Made by a program: the position numbers and the translations under genes. Under the pieces are notes generated by a model. The model did no database searches. It was not told the DNA's origin and saw only the letters and a list, made by a program, of their open reading frames with translations. Positions 38,940 through 47,481 of a stretch of 64,000 nt of DNA are shown in pieces. The stretch's first letter is position 1. Each line of letters opens with the position of its first letter. Location of the stretch: assembly GCA_021740645.1 (NCBI GenBank), contig JAIOZL010000001.1, positions 186,001-250,000 of the forward strand. Reading direction: 5' to 3'. The stretch comes from Bacteroidales bacterium (lineage in GTDB: Bacteria > Bacteroidota > Bacteroidia > Bacteroidales > JAADJA01).

Positions 38940-39435
38940 TACAAACATTTTCGGCATTTTTGACAGTGAAGATACTTTACTGGCCACAGTCAGGAGCATA
39001 AATGATAAAGGAATAAAGATCAGGGATGTTATCTCACCATATCCGATCGAAGAGGTCTTTCATTTACTTAAACTTAAAACCAGGATCCCATTGTTAGCCT
39101 ATCTGTATGGTGTTTTTGGTATGCTGGCAACTTTCGGATTTTTATACTGGACTTCTGTAATAAACTATCCCCTGGTTTTTGGTGGGAAACCTCAAAATAC
39201 CCTTTCATTTGTCATCGTAATATTTGTAATGGTTATTAACATTACCATTGCATCTACCCTTCTTACTTTCTTTCTCAGGGAAAAAAAGGGTCCTGGAGCT
39301 AAACCTCCATACGAATATGAAGGCATGACAGACGATAAATACTTCATTGTAATTGAGAAATCAAGTGACATTAACCAGGAGGAAATAAATAAGTTATTGA
39401 CCTCAGGAGGAGCAATTAGTGTTGTGGAACAATAA
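38932..39435 (+). CDS. actD: Alternative complex III subunit ActD (DUF3341)
   Basis: This 167-residue protein has a cytosolic N-terminal ferredoxin-like region (NIFGIFDSEDTLLATVRSIND, SPYPIEEV) and two transmembrane helices (about residues 55-78 and 96-120), followed by a cytosolic tail (DDKYFIVIEKS). This is the DUF3341/ActD layout. It has no cofactor and is thought to stabilise the complex. The start overlaps actC by 8 bases and the end is 27 bases before actE. Confidence 0.95.
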   Translation: MNNTNIFGIFDSEDTLLATVRSINDKGIKIRDVISPYPIEEVFHLLKLKTRIPLLAYLYGVFGMLATFGFLYWTSVINYPLVFGGKPQNTLSFVIVIFVMVINITIASTLLTFFLREKKGPGAKPPYEYEGMTDDKYFIVIEKSSDINQEEINKLLTSGGAISVVEQ

Positions 39436-39462
39436 AATTTAATAGATAAAAATTCATCAGAA

Positions 39463-40044
39463 ATGAAGAATATTAAAAACATAAAAGGACATTACAGTTT
39501 AATTCTTTTTGCAATTGTATTGGCTGGTATTGGATGTAAACGAGATAATAATTATACCGGACATGCCTATTTCCCGGATATGGCCTACTCAAATGCATTT
39601 GAAACTTATGGGTCAAGTCCGAATTATGCCGACTCGGTAGTTATGCTTCTTCCAGTGGAAGGAACTGTACCACGTGGGTATATCCCTTACCAGTACACCA
39701 AATCATTTGATGAACAAAAAAGGGCAGGGCTTGAGCTGGTTAATCCAGTGGAAAAAAACGAGGAAAACCTTCAAAGAGGCAAAGAACAATACACAATTTT
39801 TTGTATGGATTGTCATGGTGAGCGAGGAAATGGTGACGGACACCTGTATACCAGCAAATTATTTACAGCCAAGCCGACTTCTCTTCGTGATGATTATGTA
39901 CAAAATAAACCCGATGGTGAAATTTACCATGTAATTACCCTGGGTTCTTTGTCAGGGTTGATGGGTGCCCATGGCTCCCAGATTAAACCGGAAGATCGCT
40001 GGAAAATCGTAGCATACGTGAAAAATGGTTTTGAAGTAAAATAA
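39463..40044 (+). CDS. actE: Alternative complex III subunit ActE (lipoprotein monohaem cytochrome c)
   Basis: This 193-residue protein has a lipoprotein signal with Cys25 (VLAGIGCKRD), an N-terminal extension with MAYSNAFETYG, and a cytochrome c domain with the haem site C114-M-D-C-H118 (GERGNGDGHLY follows). A probable axial Met is in LSGLMGAHGSQ. ActE is the single-haem subunit next to ActA. Together with six-haem ActA the complex would have seven haems c. It lies 27 bases after actD and 51 before actF. Confidence 0.95.
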   Translation: MKNIKNIKGHYSLILFAIVLAGIGCKRDNNYTGHAYFPDMAYSNAFETYGSSPNYADSVVMLLPVEGTVPRGYIPYQYTKSFDEQKRAGLELVNPVEKNEENLQRGKEQYTIFCMDCHGERGNGDGHLYTSKLFTAKPTSLRDDYVQNKPDGEIYHVITLGSLSGLMGAHGSQIKPEDRWKIVAYVKNGFEVK

Positions 40045-40095
40045 GCCGGTTTAAGTGATTTAAGTTAAATGAAGAAATTGAAAAAATAACAACCA

Positions 40096-41271
40096 ATGGA
40101 AAAACAATTTACATTTACCAAAAACCTGAGGTTTTTCACCTATGGCCTGATGTTGATCGGAATTGTGGCAATTGGATATGCTTTTGCTCAGGATGGTTTA
40201 AGGGCATGGTCTAATCTGTTGCTCAACAATTTTTATTTCCTGTCGCTGGCAATCGGGGCCTCCTTTTTCCTGGCATTGCAATATATAACCCAATCGGGTT
40301 GGTCATCGGCGTTTAAGCGTATTCCTGAATCGATGAGTGCATATATTCCTTTCGCAGCCATCATCATGGTGATCCTCATTTTTGGAATGAAAACCCTCTA
40401 TTCATGGGTCAATCCCGAATTGCATAATTTTGATGAACATCAGTTGCATCTTATCCATCATAAATCGGGCTATCTGAATGAAATATTTTTTATCGTGAGG
40501 CTGGTGCTTTATTTTACGGTTTGGATCATAATGACTAAAATTTTAAGGAGATACTCCTTAAGGGAAGATAAAGAGGGTGGATTGGTTTACTTTGAGAAAT
40601 CAGAGTTTTATTCCAAAATTTATATTTTCACCCTTGCCTTGACTTTTTCACTGGCTTCGTTTGACTGGTTAATGACACTCGAACCTACATGGTACAGTAC
40701 CATATATTCACTCAAAAATTTTGTCGCGGCATTTTTCCATGGCTCTTCCATTATTGTTCTTATTGTTCTGATTATGCATGGCCGGGGATATTTCTCTTTT
40801 ATAAATGATGCCCACTGGCAGGACTTTACCAAATATGTTTTCATCTTATCCATAGTATGGGCTTATTTTTGGTTCTCACAGTACCTGCTGATATGGTATG
40901 CCAATATCCCTGAAGAAACAACCTATTACGTTGAAAGGCTAACCGGTCCATGGAAGATTAATTTTTATGTAAACCTGGTGTTAAACTGGATCGTGCCATT
41001 TATGATCCTGTTGCCAAACTATTTTGCCCGTAAGAAATTTATCCTGGCTTTTGTTATTATCTGTTTGATTGTAGGCCAGTATACCGATTTGTATGAACAA
41101 ATAATTCCCGGTACTACCGGTATTTTTCAAATAGGATTTATTGAGATTGGATCTTTCCTCGGATTTGCAGGATTATTCCTTTACATCTTTATGCGCACAC
41201 TCAGCAGTGCTTCATTAATCCCGGAGAAGCATCCCTTACTTAATGAAAGTTTAAATCATTCAGGTCATTAA
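40096..41271 (+). CDS. actF: Alternative complex III subunit ActF (quinol:cytochrome c oxidoreductase membrane subunit)
   Basis: This 391-residue polytopic protein is related to ActC but lacks its best-conserved quinol-site pattern. Family motifs include LSLAIGASFFLALQYITQSGWS, LHLIHHKSGYLNEIFFIVR, SLASFDWLMTLEPTWYSTIYSL and WYANIPEETTYY. About ten hydrophobic helices are visible. It closes the operon; a strong terminator follows 22 bases after the stop. The oxidase genes that follow actF in many Bacteroidota are absent here and are found instead at 8.3-13.5 kb on the opposite strand. Confidence 0.95.
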   Translation: MEKQFTFTKNLRFFTYGLMLIGIVAIGYAFAQDGLRAWSNLLLNNFYFLSLAIGASFFLALQYITQSGWSSAFKRIPESMSAYIPFAAIIMVILIFGMKTLYSWVNPELHNFDEHQLHLIHHKSGYLNEIFFIVRLVLYFTVWIIMTKILRRYSLREDKEGGLVYFEKSEFYSKIYIFTLALTFSLASFDWLMTLEPTWYSTIYSLKNFVAAFFHGSSIIVLIVLIMHGRGYFSFINDAHWQDFTKYVFILSIVWAYFWFSQYLLIWYANIPEETTYYVERLTGPWKINFYVNLVLNWIVPFMILLPNYFARKKFILAFVIICLIVGQYTDLYEQIIPGTTGIFQIGFIEIGSFLGFAGLFLYIFMRTLSSASLIPEKHPLLNESLNHSGH

Positions 41272-41293
41272 TAGCCTAATAGGAGGCTTTACG

Positions 41294-41324
41294 GCAGGAA
41301 TCCCTAATGGGATTCCTGCTTTTT
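41294..41324. terminator. Strong terminator ending the ACIII operon
   Basis: An 11-bp perfect stem (41294-41304 with 41309-41319) around TAAT is followed by TTTTT. It lies between convergent actF and nnrE, whose stop codon is inside the T tract, and so may serve both strands. Confidence 0.93.
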
Positions 41325-42066
41325 AATTAAACACCACCACCTTATTGATCTTCACCACGGTGTTCTCTTTAAACGCTTTGTGGATTAACTTAAGGTCTAC
41401 ATTAAAATCCTTATATACTTCGGGTGGTATGCTGATGTCTGCCAGGTAAAGGTCACCAATAAGTTTAGAAGCGTAAAGCTTAAAAAGCCCGACCTTGGGC
41501 AGCCCAAGGGTCATGGTTGCTTTTGCTTTAATGGTTGGCTTCCCGGGTTTGCCTGTGGTAAGGTTTAAACCGGAAGGTGCATCCAAAGCCAGCACCGGTA
41601 TTTTAGATTCATTCACCCTATGTATATATTCGGCAGCTTTCCCAGCTGGATCGCCTTTGATGCTGTATCCGATCATCCCGTCAATAATAAGGTCTACCGC
41701 TTCAAGTTCATGGATAATTCCAATTCCAATATTTTGGAGGATAGAAAACTGGTCGATGGTTTCTTTGATGAATTTGCCTTTGGGCGAACTGAGAATGACC
41801 TTAACATCTGCCCCCCAAAGTTTTAAACGGCGGGCAGCCGCCATGGCCCCTCCACCATTTCCACCGCTTCCCGCAATAACGATTACTTTTTTATCCTGTA
41901 ATTCATTTTTTAAGAAAACAGTTTTAGCCACCAGGGCAAGGTTCAGCCCGGCATTTTCCATCATTTGGATAAGGCTTAACCCATAATCATCTATAGCCCT
42001 GCGGTCGGCCTCAACCATCTGTTCTGTATCAATAAAGGGAATATTTCCTGTATAGTGCGGTATCAT
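41323..42066 (-). CDS. nnrE: NAD(P)H-hydrate epimerase-like protein (YjeF N-terminal domain)
   Basis: This protein should interconvert R- and S-NAD(P)HX, damaged nucleotide forms. It has 247 residues and a single YjeF N-terminal Rossmann-like domain without the C-terminal dehydratase domain seen in many bacterial fusions. Visible motifs are MVEADRRAIDDYGLSLIQMMENAG, VIAGSGGNGGGAMAAARRL, DGMIGYSIKGDP and LALDAPSGLNLTTG. The usual NNGGDG motif is GNGGGA here, so the conserved aspartate is replaced, and the usual GLD is GLN. This may mark a divergent subfamily with altered activity. It stands alone between the ACIII terminator and msrBA. Confidence 0.8.
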   Translation of the reverse strand: MIPHYTGNIPFIDTEQMVEADRRAIDDYGLSLIQMMENAGLNLALVAKTVFLKNELQDKKVIVIAGSGGNGGGAMAAARRLKLWGADVKVILSSPKGKFIKETIDQFSILQNIGIGIIHELEAVDLIIDGMIGYSIKGDPAGKAAEYIHRVNESKIPVLALDAPSGLNLTTGKPGKPTIKAKATMTLGLPKVGLFKLYASKLIGDLYLADISIPPEVYKDFNVDLKLIHKAFKENTVVKINKVVVFN

Positions 42067-42111
42067 ATATTCGAATTAAGAAAAAGAAAAAACTATAATT
42101 ACCTTCTTGTT

Positions 42112-43044
42112 CTAGAATCTTTTGGTATACCCATGACAATAAGGTAACGAACCTTTATTATCATAATAATCCTGGTGATAATTTTCTGCTTTCCAGAAGG
42201 TGTCGGCCTTACTAATACGCGTGGCCACTTTGTATCCCTTATCCTTAAGTATATTAACCAATTTTTCAGCAGTTTGTTTTTGCCCCTCGTTTAAATAAAA
42301 AACTTCGGAACGGTACTGTTCTCCAATATCTGGCCCTTGCCGGTCGACTTGTGTGGGGTCATGTATTTCGAAAAACAATTTTGCCACCTCTTCATAAGAA
42401 GTAATATTGGGGTCATATTCTATTTCAACCGCTTCAATGTGCCCCGATTTTTTACTCAATACGTCCTGGTAGGAAGGATTTTTAACATGCCCGCCTGTAT
42501 AACCCGAGGTTGCTGATATTACCCCTTTGTGTTTTTCCATGTAATATTCAACGCCCCAGAAACAACCACCGGCAAAAATCGCTTTTTCAGTTTTGTCTGA
42601 GCTTGCTTTTTTTTCCGGCTCAAAATTCAGTGAAATAGAATTTACACAATGCCGGGTATTTTTATCGGTGAAACCCTCACCTTCAAACACATGGCCAAGA
42701 TGGCCACCGCAGTTAGCACAAACAATTTCAGTGCGGCGTCCGTCAGCATCAGGTACGCGTTTTACCGCACCCTCAATTTCATCATCAAAGCTCGGCCATC
42801 CGCAATTAGAGTCGAACTTATCTCCCGAAAGATAAAGGGGGGCATCACATTGTTTGCAGGTATAGGTGCCATCTTCTTTATGATTTACATATTCGCCTGT
42901 ATAGGGCCGTTCAGTTCCTTTATGAAGGATCACATTTTGTTCTTCAAAGGTTAATTTGTTAAATTCCATTTTTGCTCCGTTCTCCTGTGCACATGAGGAT
43001 AATCCTACCGCTACCAGTGCAATCAGCATTAATTTATTAATCAT
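42112..43044 (-). CDS. msrBA: Fused methionine sulfoxide reductase MsrB-MsrA, lipoprotein
   Basis: The enzyme repairs both stereoisomers of oxidised methionine in exported proteins. It has 310 residues, and a lipoprotein signal with Cys18 (VAVGLSSCAQ) places it outside the cytosol. The MsrB domain comes first (about 28-145), with zinc ligands C63/C66 and C109/C112 and the catalytic Cys133 in RHCVNS. The MsrA domain follows (about 153-310), with the catalytic Cys161 in GGCFWGVE and a C-terminal YHQDYYDN. The B-then-A order is opposite to the PilB-type fusion of Neisseria. It is transcribed alone and fits an aerobic, oxidatively exposed cell. Confidence 0.95.
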   Translation of the reverse strand: MINKLMLIALVAVGLSSCAQENGAKMEFNKLTFEEQNVILHKGTERPYTGEYVNHKEDGTYTCKQCDAPLYLSGDKFDSNCGWPSFDDEIEGAVKRVPDADGRRTEIVCANCGGHLGHVFEGEGFTDKNTRHCVNSISLNFEPEKKASSDKTEKAIFAGGCFWGVEYYMEKHKGVISATSGYTGGHVKNPSYQDVLSKKSGHIEAVEIEYDPNITSYEEVAKLFFEIHDPTQVDRQGPDIGEQYRSEVFYLNEGQKQTAEKLVNILKDKGYKVATRISKADTFWKAENYHQDYYDNKGSLPYCHGYTKRF

Positions 43045-43382
43045 TTTTATTTTCTATCAATTAACAATTCTATTTTTGTAAAGTTTTCATATGCAAGGAC
43101 AAAATGACCGGTAACACCTTTCATTCTATTAGGTGAAATTAAATGTAAATCCTTACACCTAAATAGGATAAACTTTCGTAAAATTTTAATATTGCAACTT
43201 TCCAATTTTTTAACATATAGTTCCCTTCCAAATTTGGCTAAATTTGCACAATGCAAAAATTTACTGAAATCACTTATGCACAATTATATAAATTATCATT
43301 TTGAAATATTGTTTAACAAAAAATAATAATAGTTGAACAAAGTTTGCAACCATTTGTTTGCTTGTTGATAACATAACATAAA
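43045..43382. other. Divergent intergenic region with TTAGGTG inverted repeats
   Basis: This 338-base AT-rich spacer lies between msrBA (minus) and a TonB receptor gene (plus). CACCT at 43115-43119, TTAGGTG at 43129-43135 and CACCTAA at 43156-43162 form overlapping inverted repeats. They lie about 70-120 bases upstream of msrBA and could be an operator. An open frame at 43047-43283 on the minus strand has no family character and is judged spurious. Confidence 0.4.
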
Positions 43383-45788
43383 ATGAAACTAACGAAATAT
43401 TTAATTTTAATCCTCCTTTTTGCTTTACCGCTGAAATTGATTTTAGCCCAGGGAGGGAAGATTACAGGCAGGGCGTTTGATGCTAAAAACAACGAACCAC
43501 TCCCATTTACCAATATTGTTATTTACGGAACCAACATTGGTTCTACTTCGGATCTGGATGGTAATTTTACTTTTACCGGATTAGAACCGGGTTATGTAAG
43601 ATTGGCAGCAACCTCCGTTGGATATAAGGAATACATTTCTGAAGACATACTGGTAACCAATGCCAAATCTGTTTTTATTGAAATTCCTATGAAGGAAACG
43701 GCTGTTCAGCTTGATGAGTTTGTAGTTACAGCTTCTCCATTCCGAAGGGTAGAGGAAAGTCCGCTATCAATGAGGAGTCTGGATATTTCTGAAATTGAAA
43801 AAAACCCGGGCGGAAATCGGGATATTTCACGGGTAATACAATCTTTGCCAGGAGTTTCCTCTACTGTTTCTTTCCGAAATGATGTGATCGTTAGGGGAGG
43901 GGGTGCCAACGAAAATTCATTCTTCCTTGATGGCATTGAAATTCCAACAATCAATCACTTCTCAACCCAGGGAGCGTCAGGTGGACCAGTTGGAATTATC
44001 AACGTAGACTTTATTCGGGAGGTGGATTACTATTCAGGGGCTTTTCCGGCTTCAAAAGGATCCAATTTAAGTTCAGTTTTTGAATTTAAAATGATAGAGG
44101 CTAATAAAGAAAAAATGAATTACCGCGCAACCGTAGGAGCTTCCGACCTGGGATTATCCGTTAACGGGCCCATAACCGAAAACTCTGGACTATTATTATC
44201 GGTGCGCAGATCCTACCTTGGATTTTTGTTTGACATCATTGGTTTGCCGTTTTTGCCTACATATAATGATGTCCAGTTAAAGTACAAATGGAGGATAGAT
44301 AAGAAGAATGAAATTTCCCTTATTGGCCTGGGTGCGATTGACCAGTTCGAGCTGAATACGGGTATAGAAGATCCGGATGAAAGCCAACGATTTATTTTAA
44401 ATGCACTTCCGGTAAACGAACAATGGAGTTATACAGTAGGCATTGTTTACAAACATTTTCGTGACAAAGGTTTTGATACCTGGGTGTTAAGCCGGAATTA
44501 TTTGGATAACAGGGCGTATAAATATTTTCAGAACAATGAAATAGATTCTTTAAAAACATTCGATTATTCCTCAACAGAAGCAGAAAATAAATTAAGGTAT
44601 GAGCATTTATCAAGGGTAAATGGCTATAAAATTACGTATGGGGCCGGACTGAATTATTCACAATATACCAACAGAACTTTTCAACAGGTTTTTAATACAC
44701 AATCCGAAACAATTAATTATAATTCTGAATTAAATATTTTTAACTGGAGTGCATTTGGCCAGGTAAGTAAATCTATTCTTAAAGAGCGTCTGACTTTATC
44801 TTTGGGATTAAGGATGGATGCGAATAACTATTCGGAAAGTATGTCGAATATGCTTGATCAGTTTTCACCTCGTTTTTCGGCTTCATATGCGCTTACCGAA
44901 AAATTTTCAATCAACTTCAATACAGGTCGTTATTATCAGCGTCCGGCTTACACAACACTGGGGTTCAGGGATAATGAAGGCATGCTAGTAAATAAAAATA
45001 ACGGGCTTACATACATATCGGCTGATCACCTTGTGGCAGGCGTGGAATTTTTACCCGATCGAAATTCCAAAATTACCTTTGAAGGATTCTATAAATTCTA
45101 TCAAAATTATCCGTTTTCCATCAGGGATTCAATTGCACTGGCCAATAAAGGTGGCGACTTTGGAACGGTTGGAGATGAAGAGGTCAGGTCTGAATCTGAC
45201 GGCAGGGCATTTGGATTTGAGATCCTTGCCAGGGAAAAAGATTTTAAAGGATTTAACATAATCCTCTCCTATACCTTTGTAAGAAGTGAATTTAAGAATA
45301 TAAAGGAGGAATACATTCCATCCGCATGGGATAACAGGCATATCTTAAATTTAACGGTTTTAAAAAGCCTGAAGAAGAATTGGGATGTGGGCGCTAAATG
45401 GCGATTTGTTGGAGGCCCTCCATACACACCCTTCGATGTCCTTAAGTCAAGTATTCGTCCGGCATGGGATGTTCAAAATAGTCCCTATCTGGATTATAGC
45501 AGGTTTAATACGTTAAGGTACGGCAACTTTCACCAATTGGATGTGCGTGTAGATAAAAAATATTTCTTTAATCGCTGGTCGCTGATTTTGTATGTGGATA
45601 TCCAGAATTTGTATAATTTTAAATTTGAAGATCAGGGTTTTTATACCAACCTGGATGAAAATGGAAATCTTAACATTGATCCTGCAACTGCGGATTTACC
45701 TTATGACCAGCAAAAATATAATTTGCGCCTACTACCCAATGAAAGTGGCACAGTGCTGCCTACCATTGGAATAATTGTTGAATTTTAA
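43383..45788 (+). CDS. TonB-dependent receptor with carboxypeptidase-regulatory domain
   Basis: This is an 801-residue outer membrane transporter. After the signal peptide (1 to about 23) comes a carboxypeptidase-regulatory-like domain (residues 26-110, ITGRAFDAKNNEPLPFTNIVI). A plug domain follows (about 115-235: LDEFVVTASPFRRVEESPLS, VIQSLPGVSS, DVIVRGGGANENSFFLDGIE) and then the barrel, ending in a strand with terminal Phe (TIGIIVEF). There is no STN domain, so it transports without direct sigma signalling. Its stop is 11 bases before a DUF2271-like gene, so the two are probably one operon. The substrate cannot be read from the sequence. Confidence 0.92.
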   Translation: MKLTKYLILILLFALPLKLILAQGGKITGRAFDAKNNEPLPFTNIVIYGTNIGSTSDLDGNFTFTGLEPGYVRLAATSVGYKEYISEDILVTNAKSVFIEIPMKETAVQLDEFVVTASPFRRVEESPLSMRSLDISEIEKNPGGNRDISRVIQSLPGVSSTVSFRNDVIVRGGGANENSFFLDGIEIPTINHFSTQGASGGPVGIINVDFIREVDYYSGAFPASKGSNLSSVFEFKMIEANKEKMNYRATVGASDLGLSVNGPITENSGLLLSVRRSYLGFLFDIIGLPFLPTYNDVQLKYKWRIDKKNEISLIGLGAIDQFELNTGIEDPDESQRFILNALPVNEQWSYTVGIVYKHFRDKGFDTWVLSRNYLDNRAYKYFQNNEIDSLKTFDYSSTEAENKLRYEHLSRVNGYKITYGAGLNYSQYTNRTFQQVFNTQSETINYNSELNIFNWSAFGQVSKSILKERLTLSLGLRMDANNYSESMSNMLDQFSPRFSASYALTEKFSINFNTGRYYQRPAYTTLGFRDNEGMLVNKNNGLTYISADHLVAGVEFLPDRNSKITFEGFYKFYQNYPFSIRDSIALANKGGDFGTVGDEEVRSESDGRAFGFEILAREKDFKGFNIILSYTFVRSEFKNIKEEYIPSAWDNRHILNLTVLKSLKKNWDVGAKWRFVGGPPYTPFDVLKSSIRPAWDVQNSPYLDYSRFNTLRYGNFHQLDVRVDKKYFFNRWSLILYVDIQNLYNFKFEDQGFYTNLDENGNLNIDPATADLPYDQQKYNLRLLPNESGTVLPTIGIIVEF

Positions 45789-45799
45789 TCACGGTAATC

Positions 45800-46570
45800 A
45801 TGAAGCTAATACATGTAGTACTTCTTTTAATCTTTTCAGTCCTGATATTGCGCAGCGATCCTTACCAAATCAGTGAACTGCAGCAAGAAAATAAAAAGAA
45901 AATGAAAGAAAAAACAGAAATAATTAGTACCAATCCTATGGGTAAAGGGACTGGTCTTGAAATCCATTTTATAAAAGGGGAAGGACACAACTATCCATCT
46001 TTTGCAATTTGGGTTGAGGATATGGATGGAAAATACATTCAGACCCTATATGTGTCGCAATCGGTGGCGAAAGGAATTTTTAACTACGGAGATAATTCCG
46101 ATGGTGAATGGAAACAGGGAGAGGTTCGCCGCCCAGCATCGCTGCCATATTGGGCAAATAAAAGAGGAGTGAAAGAAGCTGATGGATTGGTGGTTCCTAC
46201 TCCTGAACACCCCGTGCCTGATGCGTATACCGGTGCTACTCCTCATTACAACTTTATTTTACAAACTAAACTGGATGAAAAAGAACCCCAGATTTTTAAT
46301 GTACTACTTGAGCTGAATCAACCCTGGGACTGGAATGAAAACTGGACGAACAATAAGTTTCCGGGAGATAAAGAATACTTGTCTTCTGCTCAACCGGCAG
46401 TGGTTTATCAGGCTACAATAGATCCCGGAACAGGTCAATCGGAATTCCCTATGCAGGTTATCGGCCATAGCCATTTTGCAGGTGCTGATGGAAGTTTAAA
46501 TACCGATCTGACTACCTTAACAACCGCCTTAACAATAGGAGAAAAGATTGTGGTTAAAATTATTAAATAG
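45800..46570 (+). CDS. DUF2271-like exported protein
   Basis: This 256-residue protein has an N-terminal hydrophobic segment (residues 2-19) that may be a signal peptide or anchor. The body resembles the DUF2271 family: YPSFAIWVEDMDGKYIQTLYVS, then PDAYTGATPHYNFILQTKL and FNVLLELNQPWDWNENW. The match is from memory and not certain. DUF2271 genes are often near ApbE/PepSY-type periplasmic redox genes, but none are seen here. Tight spacing to the TonB receptor (11 bases) suggests joint function, and Ni-SOD is the next gene 160 bases downstream. Confidence 0.6.
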   Translation: MKLIHVVLLLIFSVLILRSDPYQISELQQENKKKMKEKTEIISTNPMGKGTGLEIHFIKGEGHNYPSFAIWVEDMDGKYIQTLYVSQSVAKGIFNYGDNSDGEWKQGEVRRPASLPYWANKRGVKEADGLVVPTPEHPVPDAYTGATPHYNFILQTKLDEKEPQIFNVLLELNQPWDWNENWTNNKFPGDKEYLSSAQPAVVYQATIDPGTGQSEFPMQVIGHSHFAGADGSLNTDLTTLTTALTIGEKIVVKIIK

Positions 46571-46718
46571 GCTTTTCCGGTTTATTTAGGCGGGATATTG
46601 AAATAGTCTTGATCAAATAAATAATGATTTTCCTCAAAGTGGCCTTGATCAGAGATTCGGTTAAACTTTTATTCTTTAAAGTTGTTATTGTTTAAAATCA
46701 CATTATAACTTTAAAATC

Positions 46719-46723
46719 AGGAG
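46719..46723 (+). promoter_or_regulatory. Canonical Shine-Dalgarno sequence before sodN
   Basis: AGGAG sits 7 bases before the ATG at 46731. Bacteroidota genes usually lack strong Shine-Dalgarno sites, as do most genes in this window, so it stands out and supports this start. Confidence 0.6.
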
Positions 46724-46730
46724 AAATATC

Positions 46731-47222
46731 ATGAGAAAACTTACAATTCCATTTATCGCCTTATTATTAGGCTTTAGCCTAAATACAAAAGTATTCGCAC
46801 ATTGTGAAGTCCCATGCGGAATTTATAACGACGAACTTCGTATAGCATTGTTATACGAGCATTTTACTACTATTGAAAAAGCCATGACGCAGATTGAAGA
46901 ATTATCCAAAGCGGATAATATAAACTTTAATCAGATAGTGAGATGGACCACAACTAAAGAGGATCATGCCAATGAAATTCAGCATATTGCCACCCAGTAT
47001 TTTATTACCCAGCGTGTAAAGCTTCCTGCCACCATGGAAGGACCCGAATATGAAAAATATGTGAAAGAACTTTCGGCACTGCATGCGGTAATTGTATATG
47101 CCATGAAGGCGAAGCAAACTACCGATGTTAAAAATGTTGAAAAACTTCGTGAATCGCTTACGGCTTTCGAAGCAGTTTATTTTGAAGGTGAGCATAGGCA
47201 TAAGATAGAGGATGCCCATTAA
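46731..47222 (+). CDS. sodN: Secreted nickel superoxide dismutase
   Basis: Ni-SOD removes superoxide using nickel held by a hook at the mature N-terminus. The protein has 163 residues. A Sec signal peptide (residues 1-23, ending TKVFA) would be cut directly before H24-C25-E-V-P-C29-G-I-Y32. This reproduces the Ni-hook HCxxPCGxY, with His1, Cys2 and Cys6 as ligands and Tyr9 nearby. The remaining ~130 residues are a helical bundle as in the family (FTTIEKAMTQIEEL, TKEDHANEIQHIATQYF, LHAVIVYAMKAKQTTD). Classical Ni-SOD has a short propeptide removed by the SodX protease; here signal peptidase alone could expose His1. No sodX gene is seen in the window. The enzyme should act in the periplasm. Confidence 0.9.
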   Translation: MRKLTIPFIALLLGFSLNTKVFAHCEVPCGIYNDELRIALLYEHFTTIEKAMTQIEELSKADNINFNQIVRWTTTKEDHANEIQHIATQYFITQRVKLPATMEGPEYEKYVKELSALHAVIVYAMKAKQTTDVKNVEKLRESLTAFEAVYFEGEHRHKIEDAH

Positions 47223-47242
47223 AAATTAATGATCAAAAGATG

Positions 47243-47268
47243 ACCCGGCAAATTTTGCCGGGTTTTTT
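47243..47268 (+). terminator. Intrinsic terminator after sodN
   Basis: The stem ACCCGGCA (47243-47250) pairs with TGCCGGGT (47256-47263) around AATTT, followed by a T run. It lies 20 bases after the sodN stop. Confidence 0.92.
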
Positions 47269-47299
47269 GTTTTTGGTTAATGTCAAAGTTAGTACACCT

Positions 47300-47348
47300 T
47301 GAGTCACCCAGCCCTTCACCCTGAGTTGCCCAGCCCTTTAGGGCTGGG
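47300..47348 (+). repeat. Tandem 22-base repeat ending in a GC-rich hairpin (left of the EamA gene)
   Basis: Two imperfect tandem units start TGAGT and contain CCCAGCCCTT (47300-47321 and 47322-47343). The second runs into the hairpin CCCAGCCCTTTAGGGCTGGG (47329-47348), followed by an A run. It is far richer in GC than its surroundings and matches in plan the repeat at 48412-48464. Confidence 0.75.
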
Positions 47349-47467
47349 AAAAAAGCATTTTCCAGCACCACCTATTCCTTCTGAACTGTTGATTGCAACA
47401 ATTTCTATTAAGCTTCAGGTCTGTTTTAGGATCTAAGAAAAACTAAAATTTCTGATTTATTATTTGT

Positions 47468-47475
47468 TACTTTTG
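47468..47475 (+). promoter_or_regulatory. Candidate -7 element of the EamA gene
   Basis: TACTTTTG matches TAnnTTTG exactly and ends 6 bases before the ATG at 47482, so transcription would start at or very near the start codon. No clear -33 TTG is seen at 19-21 bases. Confidence 0.4.
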
Positions 47476-47481
47476 GGCCCT

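Noticed and set aside
43047-43283. Minus-strand 78-residue frame upstream of msrBA
   Set aside because: It lies in the divergent promoter region and has no family features.
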